Positions 17,635 to 25,952 of a DNA stretch of 44,402 nt are shown piece after piece. The notes below the pieces were generated by a model. The model had not been told where the DNA came from, did no database searches, and worked only from the letters and a program-made list of their open reading frames with translations. Position 1 is the first letter of the stretch. Each line of letters opens with the position of its first letter. The stretch comes from a bacterium (GTDB taxonomy: Bacteria; Bacteroidota; Rhodothermia; Rhodothermales; UBA10348): positions 1-44,402 of the forward strand of contig JABMOI010000061.1 of assembly GCA_013204185.1 (NCBI GenBank). Direction: 5' to 3'. The position numbers and the translations under genes were made by a program.

Positions 17635-19056
17635 ATGGCATCCGCAACTTACGACGTTTTAATTATCGGGACTGGCCCTGGCGGCTATGAATCGGCTATT
17701 CGCGCCACTCAACTAGGCTTAAAGACGGCCGTCGTTGAAAAAAATAAACTTGGCGGCGTTTGCCTCAATATTGGCTGTATTCCGACCAAAGCGCTTTTGA
17801 AAAGTGCCGAGCTCATGGAGTACTCGCGTCATCTGGATGAGTATGGCCTGTCTTCGACCGGAAAAATCGTCGCTGAATTTGAAAAAGTGGTCGGCAGGAG
17901 CCGCGGCGTTGCAGATAAAATGAACAAAGGCGTTCAGTATCTGATGAACAAGAACAAAATTGATGTTCTGTTCGGCCATGCTCGTCTTGCTGGTGATGGA
18001 AATGTGGACATTGAGCCTTCCGAAGATATGGACGGTAACAAGGTCGGCGAGAAAAAGACGGTTAGCGCAAAGCACATTATTGTTGCCACGGGAGCTAGAC
18101 CGCGTGAACTTCCCTCCCTTCCATTTGACGGCAAGAAAATCATTTCGTCAAAAGAAGCTCTCTTGCAAACCACTCAACCGAAACGATTGGTAATCTGTGG
18201 AGCCGGAGCCATTGGTGTAGAGTTTGCTTACTTCTACCACAACATGGGAACTGAAGTAACACTGATCGAGCTTCAGGATCGCCTTGTTCCAGTTGAAGAT
18301 GCCGATGTGAGCCGCGAACTAGGTCGCGTATTCAAAAAGCACGGCATTAACGTGATGACTGGGTCGATGGTAAAAGAGGTTAAGACCTCTGGTAAGTCGC
18401 TTTCCGTGGTTGTTGAAACCAAAAAAGGATCAGTGACCATTGAAGCAGACCAGGTGTTGTCTGCCGTCGGTGTTGTCGGAAATATTGAAGACATCGGCTT
18501 GGAAAAAGCCGGAGTTAAGACAGACCGTGGAGCCATTGTTATCGATGAGTTCTGCCGCACAAATGTGCCAGGTGTCTACGCAATTGGAGATGTGGCTGGA
18601 CCACCTTGGCTCGCTCACAAAGCTAGCCACGAAGGCGTAATGTGCGTTGAGAAAATTGCGGGTGAACCGGTTCATGCTATGAACAAGCAGAACATCCCTG
18701 GATGTACGTATTGCCAGCCTCAGATCGCTTCAGTAGGCTATACCGAAGCTGCTGCAAAAGAGGCTGGGTATGAGCTTAAAGTTGGTAAATTCCCGTTCAC
18801 AGCCAGCGGCAAAGCCTCGGCAATGGGGCACAACGAAGGCTTTGTCAAAGTGATCTTTGATGCCAAATACGGAGAGTTTCTAGGTTGCCATATCATCGGA
18901 TATGATGCAACTGAAATGATTGCAGAGGCCGTGACAGCTCGTACGCTTGAGACAACAGCGCACGAAATCATGGAATCCATCCACCCACATCCGACTCTTT
19001 CGGAAGCGGTTATGGAAGCAACCCGGGCAGCCTACGGTATTGCGATCAACATTTAG
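17635..19056 (+). CDS. lpdA: Dihydrolipoyl dehydrogenase (E3)
   Basis: The product has 473 residues, the normal length. It reoxidises dihydrolipoamide in 2-oxo acid dehydrogenase or glycine-cleavage complexes, passing electrons to NAD. Visible motifs are the FAD-binding IIGTGPGGYESAIRA, the redox disulfide GGVCLNIGCIPTK, the NAD-binding ICGAGAIGVEFAY, the second FAD contact GVYAIGDVAGPPWLAHKA, and the C-terminal interface HPHPTLSEAVMEA with its catalytic His-Pro. The C-terminus (AAYGIAINI) is complete. No E1 or E2 gene is adjacent, so the complex served cannot be told here. Directly behind its stop lies the tail of an unrelated ABC permease. Confidence 0.96.
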   Translation: MASATYDVLIIGTGPGGYESAIRATQLGLKTAVVEKNKLGGVCLNIGCIPTKALLKSAELMEYSRHLDEYGLSSTGKIVAEFEKVVGRSRGVADKMNKGVQYLMNKNKIDVLFGHARLAGDGNVDIEPSEDMDGNKVGEKKTVSAKHIIVATGARPRELPSLPFDGKKIISSKEALLQTTQPKRLVICGAGAIGVEFAYFYHNMGTEVTLIELQDRLVPVEDADVSRELGRVFKKHGINVMTGSMVKEVKTSGKSLSVVVETKKGSVTIEADQVLSAVGVVGNIEDIGLEKAGVKTDRGAIVIDEFCRTNVPGVYAIGDVAGPPWLAHKASHEGVMCVEKIAGEPVHAMNKQNIPGCTYCQPQIASVGYTEAAAKEAGYELKVGKFPFTASGKASAMGHNEGFVKVIFDAKYGEFLGCHIIGYDATEMIAEAVTARTLETTAHEIMESIHPHPTLSEAVMEATRAAYGIAINI

Positions 19057-19203
19057 CTTGATCTGCCATTTCAAGCAGGATTCAGCGTGACTACGTTGAT
19101 TGTAATTGCCTTGACCGCCGCGGCTGTAGGGGTCATCTTTGGAACCTATCCAGCCTATAGCGCCGCCCGTTTGAATCCGGTAGACGCCATTCGATACGAA
19201 TAG
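19057..19203 (+). pseudogene. Remnant C-terminus of a MacB/FtsX-type ABC permease
   Basis: Immediately after the lpdA stop and in the same frame, 48 codons run to a TAG. They read as a hydrophobic helix (TTLIVIALTAAAVGVIFG) followed by YPAYSAARLNPVDAIRYE. This last string is the near-invariant end of MacB-type ABC transporter permeases (usually YPARKAARLDPIEALRYE). The other roughly 350 residues are absent, and lpdA sits where they should be. The simplest reading is a deletion or recombination that brought lpdA up against a dead permease tail. A GTG at 19087 could in principle start a 38-residue peptide, but no ribosome site supports this. Confidence 0.85.
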
Positions 19204-19204
19204 C

Positions 19205-19250
19205 GGAAGAAAAGGCGCCCAGAAACACCTCGAAGCCCCAGGGCGGGCGC
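19205..19250 (-). terminator. Probable intrinsic terminator of metG
   Basis: On the minus strand, directly after the metG stop, GCGCCC (19245-19250) can pair with GGGCGC (19215-19220), followed by TTTTCTTC. The stem is only 6 bp and the loop is long, so the call is moderate. Confidence 0.5.
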
Positions 19251-19251
19251 G

Positions 19252-21336
19252 CTACTTAATAATAGCTCCGTCTTCGCCACTAGATTGCATGATGGCTAGC
19301 TGACCGTCTCTCGATTCGGCCATAAGAACCATCCCCTCGCTTTCCATCCCCATCATCTTGCGAGGCGCAAGGTTCGCCACAATGGCAACCCGCTGTCCTA
19401 CGAGGTCGGCAGGCTCGAAATGCTCTGCGGCTCCAGCTAAAATCTGCCTTTTTTCAAAACCCAGATCGATCTCAAGGCGAACCAGTTTCTTGGACTTTGG
19501 AATAGCTTCCGCTGTCAATACGGTCCCCATTCTGAAGTCTAATTTGGCAAAATCGTCGTAGGTGATCAGGTCTTTGACCGGAGGATAAGGCATTTCTGTA
19601 GGGGTTGAGGATTCTTTAGAGCCAAGTTTGGCCTTTTGAACTTCGATTACGTCGTCTTCAATCTTGGAAAACAGAATGTTCGATTCACCTAGCACATGTC
19701 CCTCTTGCAAAAGAGGTTGTGCTGCATCGTCCCATCCTATTCCGTCTTTACTTCCGCTCGGTGTTCCGCTTCGTATGTCTCCCATTTTCAACATGTTTCT
19801 TAGCTCAGCCGCTGAGTGCGGGAGCACCGGATCCATTAAAACAGCCAAGGAGGCGCAGATTTGAAGGGAAACATGAATGGTGTTAGCACATTGCTGCGGA
19901 TCCGACTTCCGCGAGTGCCACGGTTCACTGTCGTTGAAATACTTATTCCCAAGGCGGGCAAGCGCCATGGTCTCAAAGACAGCTTCTCTGTTCTTGTAGC
20001 GGTCGTAGGCTGATCCAATTCGTTCTGGAAATGTCGCAATGGCATTTAGCGCATTGATATCAATTGGAGAAGGTTTGATTAGCGGAGGCAACTTTCCATC
20101 AGCAAATCTGGCAGCAAAGGTCAAGGTCCGGTTCACAAAATTGCCAAGCACATCGGCTAACTCGGAGTTAACGCGGGCTTGGAATTCATTCCAGTTAAAA
20201 TCAGCGTCTTTTGTTTCCGGCAGCATCGTTGCCAAGGCATACCGCAATAAGTCGGGATCGAAGTCTTCGAGGTACTCATGAAGCCAAACGGCCCAGTTTC
20301 TGCTCGTAGATAGTTTGTCCCCTTCAATATTTAGAAACTCGTTTGCTGGAACGTTTTCGGGAAGAACATACCCCCCATGAGCCATCAACATGGCCGGAAA
20401 CATTAAGCAATGAAAGACGATGTTGTCTTTTCCGATAAAGTGGACCAGCCTCGTTTCTGCATCCTGCCAGTAGTCTTTCCACGCTTCTGGCCGTCCAACT
20501 GATTGGGCCCACTCTTTGGTCGCAGATATATACCCGATTGGCGCATCAAACCACACGTAAATCACTTTTCCAGAAGCATCTATTCCCTTTGAAGCCGCGA
20601 CATCTTCAGGAACGGGTACGCCCCACGGCACGTCGCGTGTGATGGCTCGTTCTCTGAGTCCATCTTGGAGCCAGCTTTTCACTTGGCCCAGCACATTGGG
20701 CTTCCATTCTGGGTGCGTGGCAATCCAATCTTCCAATCTGCCCTGAAAGTCTCCCAACGGTAAGAACCAATGCGTTGACTCACGTAGTTCGGGTATCGCA
20801 TCCGAGAGCGTACTACGAGGATTGACTAATTCCATGGGGCTTAAGGTAGACCCGCATTTCTCGCATTGATCGCCGTACGCATTTTCATTCCCACACGTCG
20901 GACAAGTACCAATCACAAATCGATCGGCCAGAAAAATGCCTGCTTTCGGATCGAACAATTGGCTTTCTGTCTTCAAGGTGAAGACATCTTTTTCCGCTAG
21001 CGTTCGAAAGAACTCTTGGCTCGTTTCCGCATGGGTTTGCGTGGTTGTCCTAGAATACAAATCGAAGCTCATCCCAAATCTTTCAAACGCCTCTTTGATT
21101 TGGGGATGGTACTGGTCCACAATGTCCTGTGGCGACACGCCCTCTTTGCGCGCGCGAACCATGATGGCGACTCCCATTTCATCCGAACCACAAACAAAAA
21201 CAACATCCTCGCCTTTTTGACGCTGATATCTGCAAAAGAGGTCGGCAGGGAGGTATGCCCCGGCTAAGTGGCCTAGGTGTATGGGGCCATTCGCGTATGG
21301 AAGAGCTGCCGTGACTAGGATTCTTTTATAGTCCAT
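19252..21336 (-). CDS. metG: Methionyl-tRNA synthetase
   Basis: The product has 694 residues from the ATG before DYKRILVTAALPYANG; a TTG three codons earlier is less likely. It charges initiator and elongator tRNA-Met. The class I signatures are HLGH near the N-terminus and a KLSTS version of KMSKS. The zinc knuckle is intact with four Cys (CPTCG...CEKCG). The anticodon-binding helical domain follows, and the C-terminal 110 residues are an EMAP/Trbp111-like tRNA-binding OB fold (DFRMGTVLTAEAIPKS, GMESEGMVLMAE) that gives dimerisation. The length and layout match the E. coli-type long MetG. It is divergent from hisA. Confidence 0.97.
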   Translation of the reverse strand: MDYKRILVTAALPYANGPIHLGHLAGAYLPADLFCRYQRQKGEDVVFVCGSDEMGVAIMVRARKEGVSPQDIVDQYHPQIKEAFERFGMSFDLYSRTTTQTHAETSQEFFRTLAEKDVFTLKTESQLFDPKAGIFLADRFVIGTCPTCGNENAYGDQCEKCGSTLSPMELVNPRSTLSDAIPELRESTHWFLPLGDFQGRLEDWIATHPEWKPNVLGQVKSWLQDGLRERAITRDVPWGVPVPEDVAASKGIDASGKVIYVWFDAPIGYISATKEWAQSVGRPEAWKDYWQDAETRLVHFIGKDNIVFHCLMFPAMLMAHGGYVLPENVPANEFLNIEGDKLSTSRNWAVWLHEYLEDFDPDLLRYALATMLPETKDADFNWNEFQARVNSELADVLGNFVNRTLTFAARFADGKLPPLIKPSPIDINALNAIATFPERIGSAYDRYKNREAVFETMALARLGNKYFNDSEPWHSRKSDPQQCANTIHVSLQICASLAVLMDPVLPHSAAELRNMLKMGDIRSGTPSGSKDGIGWDDAAQPLLQEGHVLGESNILFSKIEDDVIEVQKAKLGSKESSTPTEMPYPPVKDLITYDDFAKLDFRMGTVLTAEAIPKSKKLVRLEIDLGFEKRQILAGAAEHFEPADLVGQRVAIVANLAPRKMMGMESEGMVLMAESRDGQLAIMQSSGEDGAIIK

Positions 21337-21518
21337 GGTGGACAAAATTGGATTGTATGGAGGGAATCAGGCTGCCAATAAACAACATAAAGCAGTGACT
21401 TGATTCACGATATAGCCGAGAACATATGGAAACCTCACGAAAACCAACCCAAATGAGAACGATATCTTGGAAACCGAGCAGAAAAGGCACCGTTGGAGCG
21501 GTAATATTTTAGACGATT

Positions 21519-22310
21519 ATGATCCTCGTTATACCTGCCATAGACCTCCGCGGAGGATGCTGCGTTCGACTCCTTCAAGGTGAGTACGAAAAGGAGAAGG
21601 TGTATTTCGACGATCCCGTCAAAATGGCCAAGCTATGGCGTATTCAAAACGCCAAAGTCCTGCACTTGGTTGACCTCGATGCTGCCAAAGGTGGACAGGA
21701 AAACAATCGTGCCGTGATTCAGGATATTTGCCGGGAGCTTGATATTCCTGTTCAAGTTGGGGGCGGCATACGGACCATGGAAGACATTGACGCAGCCCTC
21801 GCTGCCGGTGCGTACCGCGTGATTATTGGGACCGCCGCTGCTCTGAACCCCGATCTGGTTTCCGAGTCCGTCGAGAAATACGGGAGCAGCCGAATCGTGG
21901 TTGGGATTGACGCCAGGGATGGCGAGGCTCGGATTCAAGGCTGGACTGAGGGAAGTGGACTCGACGCCGTTGAGTTCGCTATTGATATGGAAAAAAGAGG
22001 ATGTCGTAGAATTGTCTATACCGACATTTCCCGTGACGGAACCATGGAAGGCCCCAATATCGACGCCTACAAAGAAATGGGGCTTCGGTTAACTCGCGCT
22101 AAGATCACGGCTTCAGGCGGCATTGGGAATCATCTTCACCTCATTGAATTGAACACGCTAGGCGAATTCCGCGTAGACTCGGTAATCGTAGGTAGAGCGT
22201 TATACGAAAACACGTTCCCTTGCCAACAATTCTGGTGTTGGAATATGAAGGAAGAACTAGACCTTTCCTGCTATTCGACTGCAACTTTGAAAAAAGATTC
22301 CTCGTCTTAA
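21519..22310 (+). CDS. hisA: ProFAR isomerase of histidine biosynthesis
   Basis: The product has 263 residues. This TIM barrel isomerises the ProFAR intermediate in histidine synthesis. Key features are the catalytic Asp in IPAIDLRGG, the phosphate loops VQVGGGIRTMEDI and ITASGGIGN, and the second acid/base Asp in YTDISRDGTMEGPN. VIVGRALYEN ends the barrel. The last 35 residues (FWCWNMKEELDLSCYSTATLKK) have no obvious match and make it slightly longer than usual. No other his gene is nearby, so the pathway genes are at least partly scattered. A terminator follows at 22325-22355. No His-rich leader peptide is found upstream. Confidence 0.94.
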   Translation: MILVIPAIDLRGGCCVRLLQGEYEKEKVYFDDPVKMAKLWRIQNAKVLHLVDLDAAKGGQENNRAVIQDICRELDIPVQVGGGIRTMEDIDAALAAGAYRVIIGTAAALNPDLVSESVEKYGSSRIVVGIDARDGEARIQGWTEGSGLDAVEFAIDMEKRGCRRIVYTDISRDGTMEGPNIDAYKEMGLRLTRAKITASGGIGNHLHLIELNTLGEFRVDSVIVGRALYENTFPCQQFWCWNMKEELDLSCYSTATLKKDSSS

Positions 22311-22324
22311 AAAAGATGAAACAG

Positions 22325-22355
22325 CGAGGCAATAATATTTGATTGGCCTCGTTTT
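22325..22355 (+). terminator. Intrinsic terminator after hisA
   Basis: CGAGGCAAT (22325-22333) pairs with ATTGGCCTCG (22342-22351) with one bulged G, leaving an 8-base AT-rich loop, and is followed by TTTT. It lies 15 bases after the hisA stop on the same strand. Confidence 0.8.
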
Positions 22356-22430
22356 AATGCTGTCGATTGAGTACAAGTCGTTCTGGAAGACGCTTACATC
22401 TTCAATCTGTTTTATTGAGAGGGACTTCCC

Positions 22431-22913
22431 ATGGCTTCCACCACACCAGACCGCAGCCACAAGCTTGTAATGGGCCTTGGCATTGTTGCAATTTTGCTGT
22501 TCTCCGCTAATTTGATCACTGCAATCGTGCATCATTTATGGCCAGAGCAGGAATCTAGAGTTCTCCACTTCACTTCTGAATCTTGGGGAGCAACCGATGC
22601 GACTGCAGAAGTTTACACGATTGGCCGGGCCAACGGACTTCAGAAATTTGTAATCCGACATAGACATGCTGCACCGGAAATAGTGCTGAGTGTTGAAACT
22701 GACTTGGATCAGGAAATTGCTGAGCTTGAACGCAGAATCGAGATCGAAGCAAGTGTGTGGAGCAATGAGCTGGCGCTCAAACTCGAAAAAAACGAATGGC
22801 ATGAGACCATGCAATCTGCCAAAGAAACGTTGCAAGAAGCCGAAAGAAGCCTAGCACGAGAAAAGGCTGTTCGCGAAGTCGAAGTATCTAGTAGAGACGG
22901 ACGCAACAGATAG
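22431..22913 (+). CDS. Hypothetical membrane-anchored coiled-coil protein
   Basis: The product has 160 residues and I do not recognise it. One transmembrane helix lies at about residues 13-34 (LVMGLGIVAILLFSANLITAI). A short globular part follows (about 40-85). The second half is highly charged and predicted by eye to be a coiled coil (DLDQEIAELERRIEIEAS, ETLQEAERSLAREKAVREVEV). A good ribosome site (GAGAGGGA) precedes the ATG by six bases, which supports real translation. It is flanked by the hisA terminator upstream and the class-V aminotransferase downstream. The topology suggests a single-pass anchor with a long extracytoplasmic or cytoplasmic rod. The orientation cannot be decided. Confidence 0.7.
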   Translation: MASTTPDRSHKLVMGLGIVAILLFSANLITAIVHHLWPEQESRVLHFTSESWGATDATAEVYTIGRANGLQKFVIRHRHAAPEIVLSVETDLDQEIAELERRIEIEASVWSNELALKLEKNEWHETMQSAKETLQEAERSLAREKAVREVEVSSRDGRNR

Positions 22914-22924
22914 TTACCTCGTAT

Positions 22925-22949
22925 ATTTCAGCGAATAATCCGCTGAAAT
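22925..22949 (+). promoter_or_regulatory. Inverted repeat abutting the aminotransferase start codon
   Basis: ATTTCAGCG (22925-22933) and CGCTGAAAT (22941-22949) are perfect 9-bp arms with a 7-base loop, ending one base before the ATG at 22951. It is not followed by a T tract, so it does not look like a terminator for the preceding gene. In the mRNA it would occupy the ribosome-binding region. As DNA it could be an operator. Confidence 0.55.
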
Positions 22950-22950
22950 T

Positions 22951-24120
22951 ATGCTGTCTTGTCAAGCCCACCGGTTTTCTCTCGACCGGTCCATTCATTA
23001 TCTAAACTGCGCCTATATGTCTCCTCTGCCGATTCCGGTTGAGGAGGCTGGCATTAAGGGCATTTTAGGTAAACGAAACCCTCATCTCGTATCGACTTCA
23101 GACTTTTTTGAGACCGCGAGCTCGGTCCGATCTTTGTTTGCGGACTTAGTTTCAGCCCATGATGCGTCGTCCATCTCTATACTTCCTGCTGTTTCCTATG
23201 GAACAGCCATTGCGGCTAAAAACGTAACGGTTCGACCAGGTCAGAACATTGTGCTGGTCCATGAACAATTTCCAAGCAATGTATATGTTTGGACAAAACT
23301 CGCCGCAGAACGGCAATTAACCGTGCGCATCGCGACGCCTGCTCTTTCCGCGTCCGGTGCCACCAATAAATCCGTGGCCTGGACCCACGCCGTCCTAGAG
23401 TCCATTGATTCAGACACGGCCGTAGTGGCTCTTCCCACGGTTCATTGGACAGACGGAACCCTTCTGGACCTTGTTAAGATTGGCCAGCGAGCACGAGAAG
23501 TTGGTGCCTACCTCATTGTGGACGGAACTCAATCTGTTGGCGCTCTTCCCTTTGATATCAGACTCATCCAACCCGACGCCCTGATTGTTGCCGGCTATAA
23601 ATGGATGATGGGCCCCTACTCATGCGGCTTGGCATACTGGGGTGAGCGATTAATTGGCGGACAACCCTTAGAAGAAAACTGGATTAATCGATTAAACAGT
23701 GAGAACTTTGCGAGTCTGGTTGACTATGAAGAGCGGTACCAGCCTGGAGCCGTCCGTTTTGACGTTGGGGAAAAAAGCAATTTCATATTGCTCCCGATGC
23801 TAGAAGCTGCACTCCAATTATTGCTAGAATGGAAGCCGGCCCGTGTTCAGACATACCTTTCGGAACTTGTCAGACCATGGGTTCAACCCATTCGCGACCT
23901 TGGCTTTGTTCTTGATGATGAATCTTCGCGAGGGGCTCATCTCTTTGGAATTAAGCTGCCTTCGGGAATGGATCCGATGAAGCTGAAAGAAGATTTAGAT
24001 TCAAAATCAGTTAGCGTTTCGGTTCGCGGAAAAGCAATTCGGGTGGCGCCTCATGTGTACAACGATCACGATGACTTGGCTGCCTTTGTGGACGCATTAA
24101 AGAATTCAATAGCCAAATAA
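22951..24120 (+). CDS. Class-V aminotransferase (cysteine-desulfurase-like fold)
   Basis: The product has 389 residues. This is a PLP enzyme of fold type I: HYLNCAYMSPLP near the start, Asp191 and Gln194 in LIVDGTQSVGALPFD to hold the cofactor ring, and the Schiff-base Lys217 in VAGYKWMMGPYSCG. The conserved C-terminal GAHLFGIKLP and IRVAPHVYND segments are present. A mobile SufS/IscS active-site Cys loop is not evident, so cysteine desulfurase activity is unlikely. Kynureninase- or isopenicillin-N-epimerase-like chemistry is possible, but the substrate cannot be assigned. A hairpin sits directly before its start. Confidence 0.85.
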   Translation: MLSCQAHRFSLDRSIHYLNCAYMSPLPIPVEEAGIKGILGKRNPHLVSTSDFFETASSVRSLFADLVSAHDASSISILPAVSYGTAIAAKNVTVRPGQNIVLVHEQFPSNVYVWTKLAAERQLTVRIATPALSASGATNKSVAWTHAVLESIDSDTAVVALPTVHWTDGTLLDLVKIGQRAREVGAYLIVDGTQSVGALPFDIRLIQPDALIVAGYKWMMGPYSCGLAYWGERLIGGQPLEENWINRLNSENFASLVDYEERYQPGAVRFDVGEKSNFILLPMLEAALQLLLEWKPARVQTYLSELVRPWVQPIRDLGFVLDDESSRGAHLFGIKLPSGMDPMKLKEDLDSKSVSVSVRGKAIRVAPHVYNDHDDLAAFVDALKNSIAK

Positions 24121-24208
24121 ATGCATTTCCTGTCCGTTTACCGCCATGGCATAGCAATTGATGGTAGTTAGATATTCAATCGTACTAAATTTACTCAGAG
24201 CCATTTAA

Positions 24209-24856
24209 TTGAAATCATTGCGGACATATTCTTACTGGGTTATCGTTGCCCTACTGACGATGGGGAGCCTAGACGTACGCGCGCAATCCGCAGATAACCT
24301 GCAGGCCGAAATTGCAACCAAGTATGAGTCATTAAAGGCTATGAGCGCCTCCTTCGTTCAGGTTACCACCTCGGAATTTATGGAGGCCCCCGAGCGTTTT
24401 TCGGGCACTATTGTGTTTTCAGGCTCTAAGTATCGCATTCAGACTTCCTCTCAAACCATTGTAACAGATGGTCAGACGCTTTGGATATCCAACAGGACTG
24501 AAAAGCAGGTTATCATTAATGACTTCATTGAAGACGAGTCCTCATTTTCTCTGACATCCTTGCTCCGACAAATTGGTTCTGACTACACGGCAACGCTACT
24601 GGGGCAAAAGAAAAAAGACGGCGTTGATCACGATCTGATCTCGCTCATTCCAAAAGATGAAAATGTGCAATTCAAGAGCGTTCAAATTGATGCCAGAAGC
24701 TCAGATTCTATCGTCACGCGCGTAGAAGTTCTAGATTTCAACGATGTCCGAATGGTCTTCGACCTGCATGATATTGTACTAAACCCCGTCATCTCCAGTG
24801 ATTCCTTTTCTTTCGTCCCTCCTTCTGGCGTCGAAGTCATAGATCTTAGAAACTAA
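24209..24856 (+). CDS. lolA: Periplasmic lipoprotein carrier LolA
   Basis: The product has 215 residues starting from TTG; the signal peptide (WVIVALLTMGSLDVRAQ) begins within the first 15 codons and no nearby ATG would retain it. LolA carries outer-membrane lipoproteins across the periplasm. Family features are YESLKAMSASFVQVT...FSGTIVF near the start, YRIQTSSQTIVTDGQTLWISN, and the C-terminal FSFVPPSGVEVIDL. The size is normal. It begins a run with the YbhN-like protein 46 bases downstream and the M1-like protein overlapping that, probably one operon. The DUF4292 lipoprotein at 14833-15645 has a related fold. Confidence 0.9.
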   Translation: MKSLRTYSYWVIVALLTMGSLDVRAQSADNLQAEIATKYESLKAMSASFVQVTTSEFMEAPERFSGTIVFSGSKYRIQTSSQTIVTDGQTLWISNRTEKQVIINDFIEDESSFSLTSLLRQIGSDYTATLLGQKKKDGVDHDLISLIPKDENVQFKSVQIDARSSDSIVTRVEVLDFNDVRMVFDLHDIVLNPVISSDSFSFVPPSGVEVIDLRN

Positions 24857-24902
24857 TGCCGTTGATTCTTAACATAACGGCCTGTGAAACTGCGCCGATG
24901 CT

Positions 24903-25952
24903 ATGCGAGAAGTAACTACCAAGTGGCTCGTTCGATTGGGCAGTTTTGGATTTGCAGGTCTCTTACTCTTTTTTGCGCTCAAAGACGTTGATTTAGAGTT
25001 GGTTTGGGCAGCCCTCAAGACGGCGCAATATGGTTGGATGGTTCCTCTCATATTCATTACGCTAGGAAGCCATTGGCTCCGCGCTATTCGCTGGAAGATG
25101 TTTCTTGAAGTTCTTCCAGATAGACAACATAAAAACAGACCCATTTCGACGTGGAATACGTTCATCTCGATCATGATTGGATACATGGCCAATTACGCTG
25201 GTCCCAGATTGGGAGAAGTTATTCGAACGGGAAACGTAGCACAGCGCGAAAAAATACCCTTTTCATCTGTATTAGGCACCGTATTTGTTGAACGGCTATT
25301 GGATATGGTTGTCTTTGGGATAGCGCTTCTGAGCATCCCATTTGTGTTTCCTAGCCAAACGTCTGATTTATGGCATTTGTTGACGAGCCCAACGTTTAAT
25401 CTGATCCAAAATGCCGACTCGCTATGGATCGTTGGAGGCTTGGTCCTAATCATAGGCTGCTCTGGTGTTGTAGGATTCCTGATACTAAAGGCAGCTCGGA
25501 ATCCGGCGTCACGACTCATGAAGTTTATTCGGCAGTTCAAGTCAGGGCTGTTGAGCTTAATGAATACGGGTAAACCAGGTAAAATATGGGCTTTGACCCT
25601 TGCCATGTGGGCTTGTTATGGCTTGATGGCGTATTTACCATTCGTTTTATTAGGTCAGAACACGACCTTTGACATAGGATTGATTAGTGCCTGGGGAATC
25701 ATGTTGATCGGCGCTCTTGGTGTTATAGTCCCCTCGCCGGGTGGAATTGGCACCTTTCATTTTGTAACGATTCAATCACTCGGAATGCTTTTTGCAATGC
25801 CGGAAACAGAGGCTGCCACCTATGCGATACTCGCTCACAGCGGCCAAATGTTACTCTACCTTCTAGTTGGCGCAATTGGTATTTTGTATTTGGGATCCAG
25901 CTTGTCTTCTGTTTCAAAAACTTCGAGTTCAGGTACATCCGGTCATGCTTAA
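24903..25952 (+). CDS. YbhN/LPG-synthase-TM-family integral membrane protein
   Basis: The product has 349 residues with about eight transmembrane helices. The pattern belongs to the lysylphosphatidylglycerol-synthase transmembrane family (UPF0104): LGSHWLRAIRWKMFLEVL, then GYMANYAGPRLGEVIRTGNVAQREKIPFSSVLGTVFVERLLDM, and late in the protein VPSPGGIGTFHFVT. Proteins of this type without the synthase domain are thought to move lipids or lipid-linked sugars across the inner membrane. The substrate here is unknown. The next gene starts inside its last codons (8-base overlap), so expression is probably coupled. Confidence 0.85.
   Translation: MREVTTKWLVRLGSFGFAGLLLFFALKDVDLELVWAALKTAQYGWMVPLIFITLGSHWLRAIRWKMFLEVLPDRQHKNRPISTWNTFISIMIGYMANYAGPRLGEVIRTGNVAQREKIPFSSVLGTVFVERLLDMVVFGIALLSIPFVFPSQTSDLWHLLTSPTFNLIQNADSLWIVGGLVLIIGCSGVVGFLILKAARNPASRLMKFIRQFKSGLLSLMNTGKPGKIWALTLAMWACYGLMAYLPFVLLGQNTTFDIGLISAWGIMLIGALGVIVPSPGGIGTFHFVTIQSLGMLFAMPETEAATYAILAHSGQMLLYLLVGAIGILYLGSSLSSVSKTSSSGTSGHA

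Noticed and set aside
17635-19203. lpdA-permease fusion gene.
   Set aside because: A TAG separates them and the E3 C-terminus is complete before it; the shared frame has a one-in-three chance.
21426-21512. 28-residue leader peptide for hisA attenuation.
   Set aside because: The frame contains no histidine codons and no terminator-antiterminator pair follows it.
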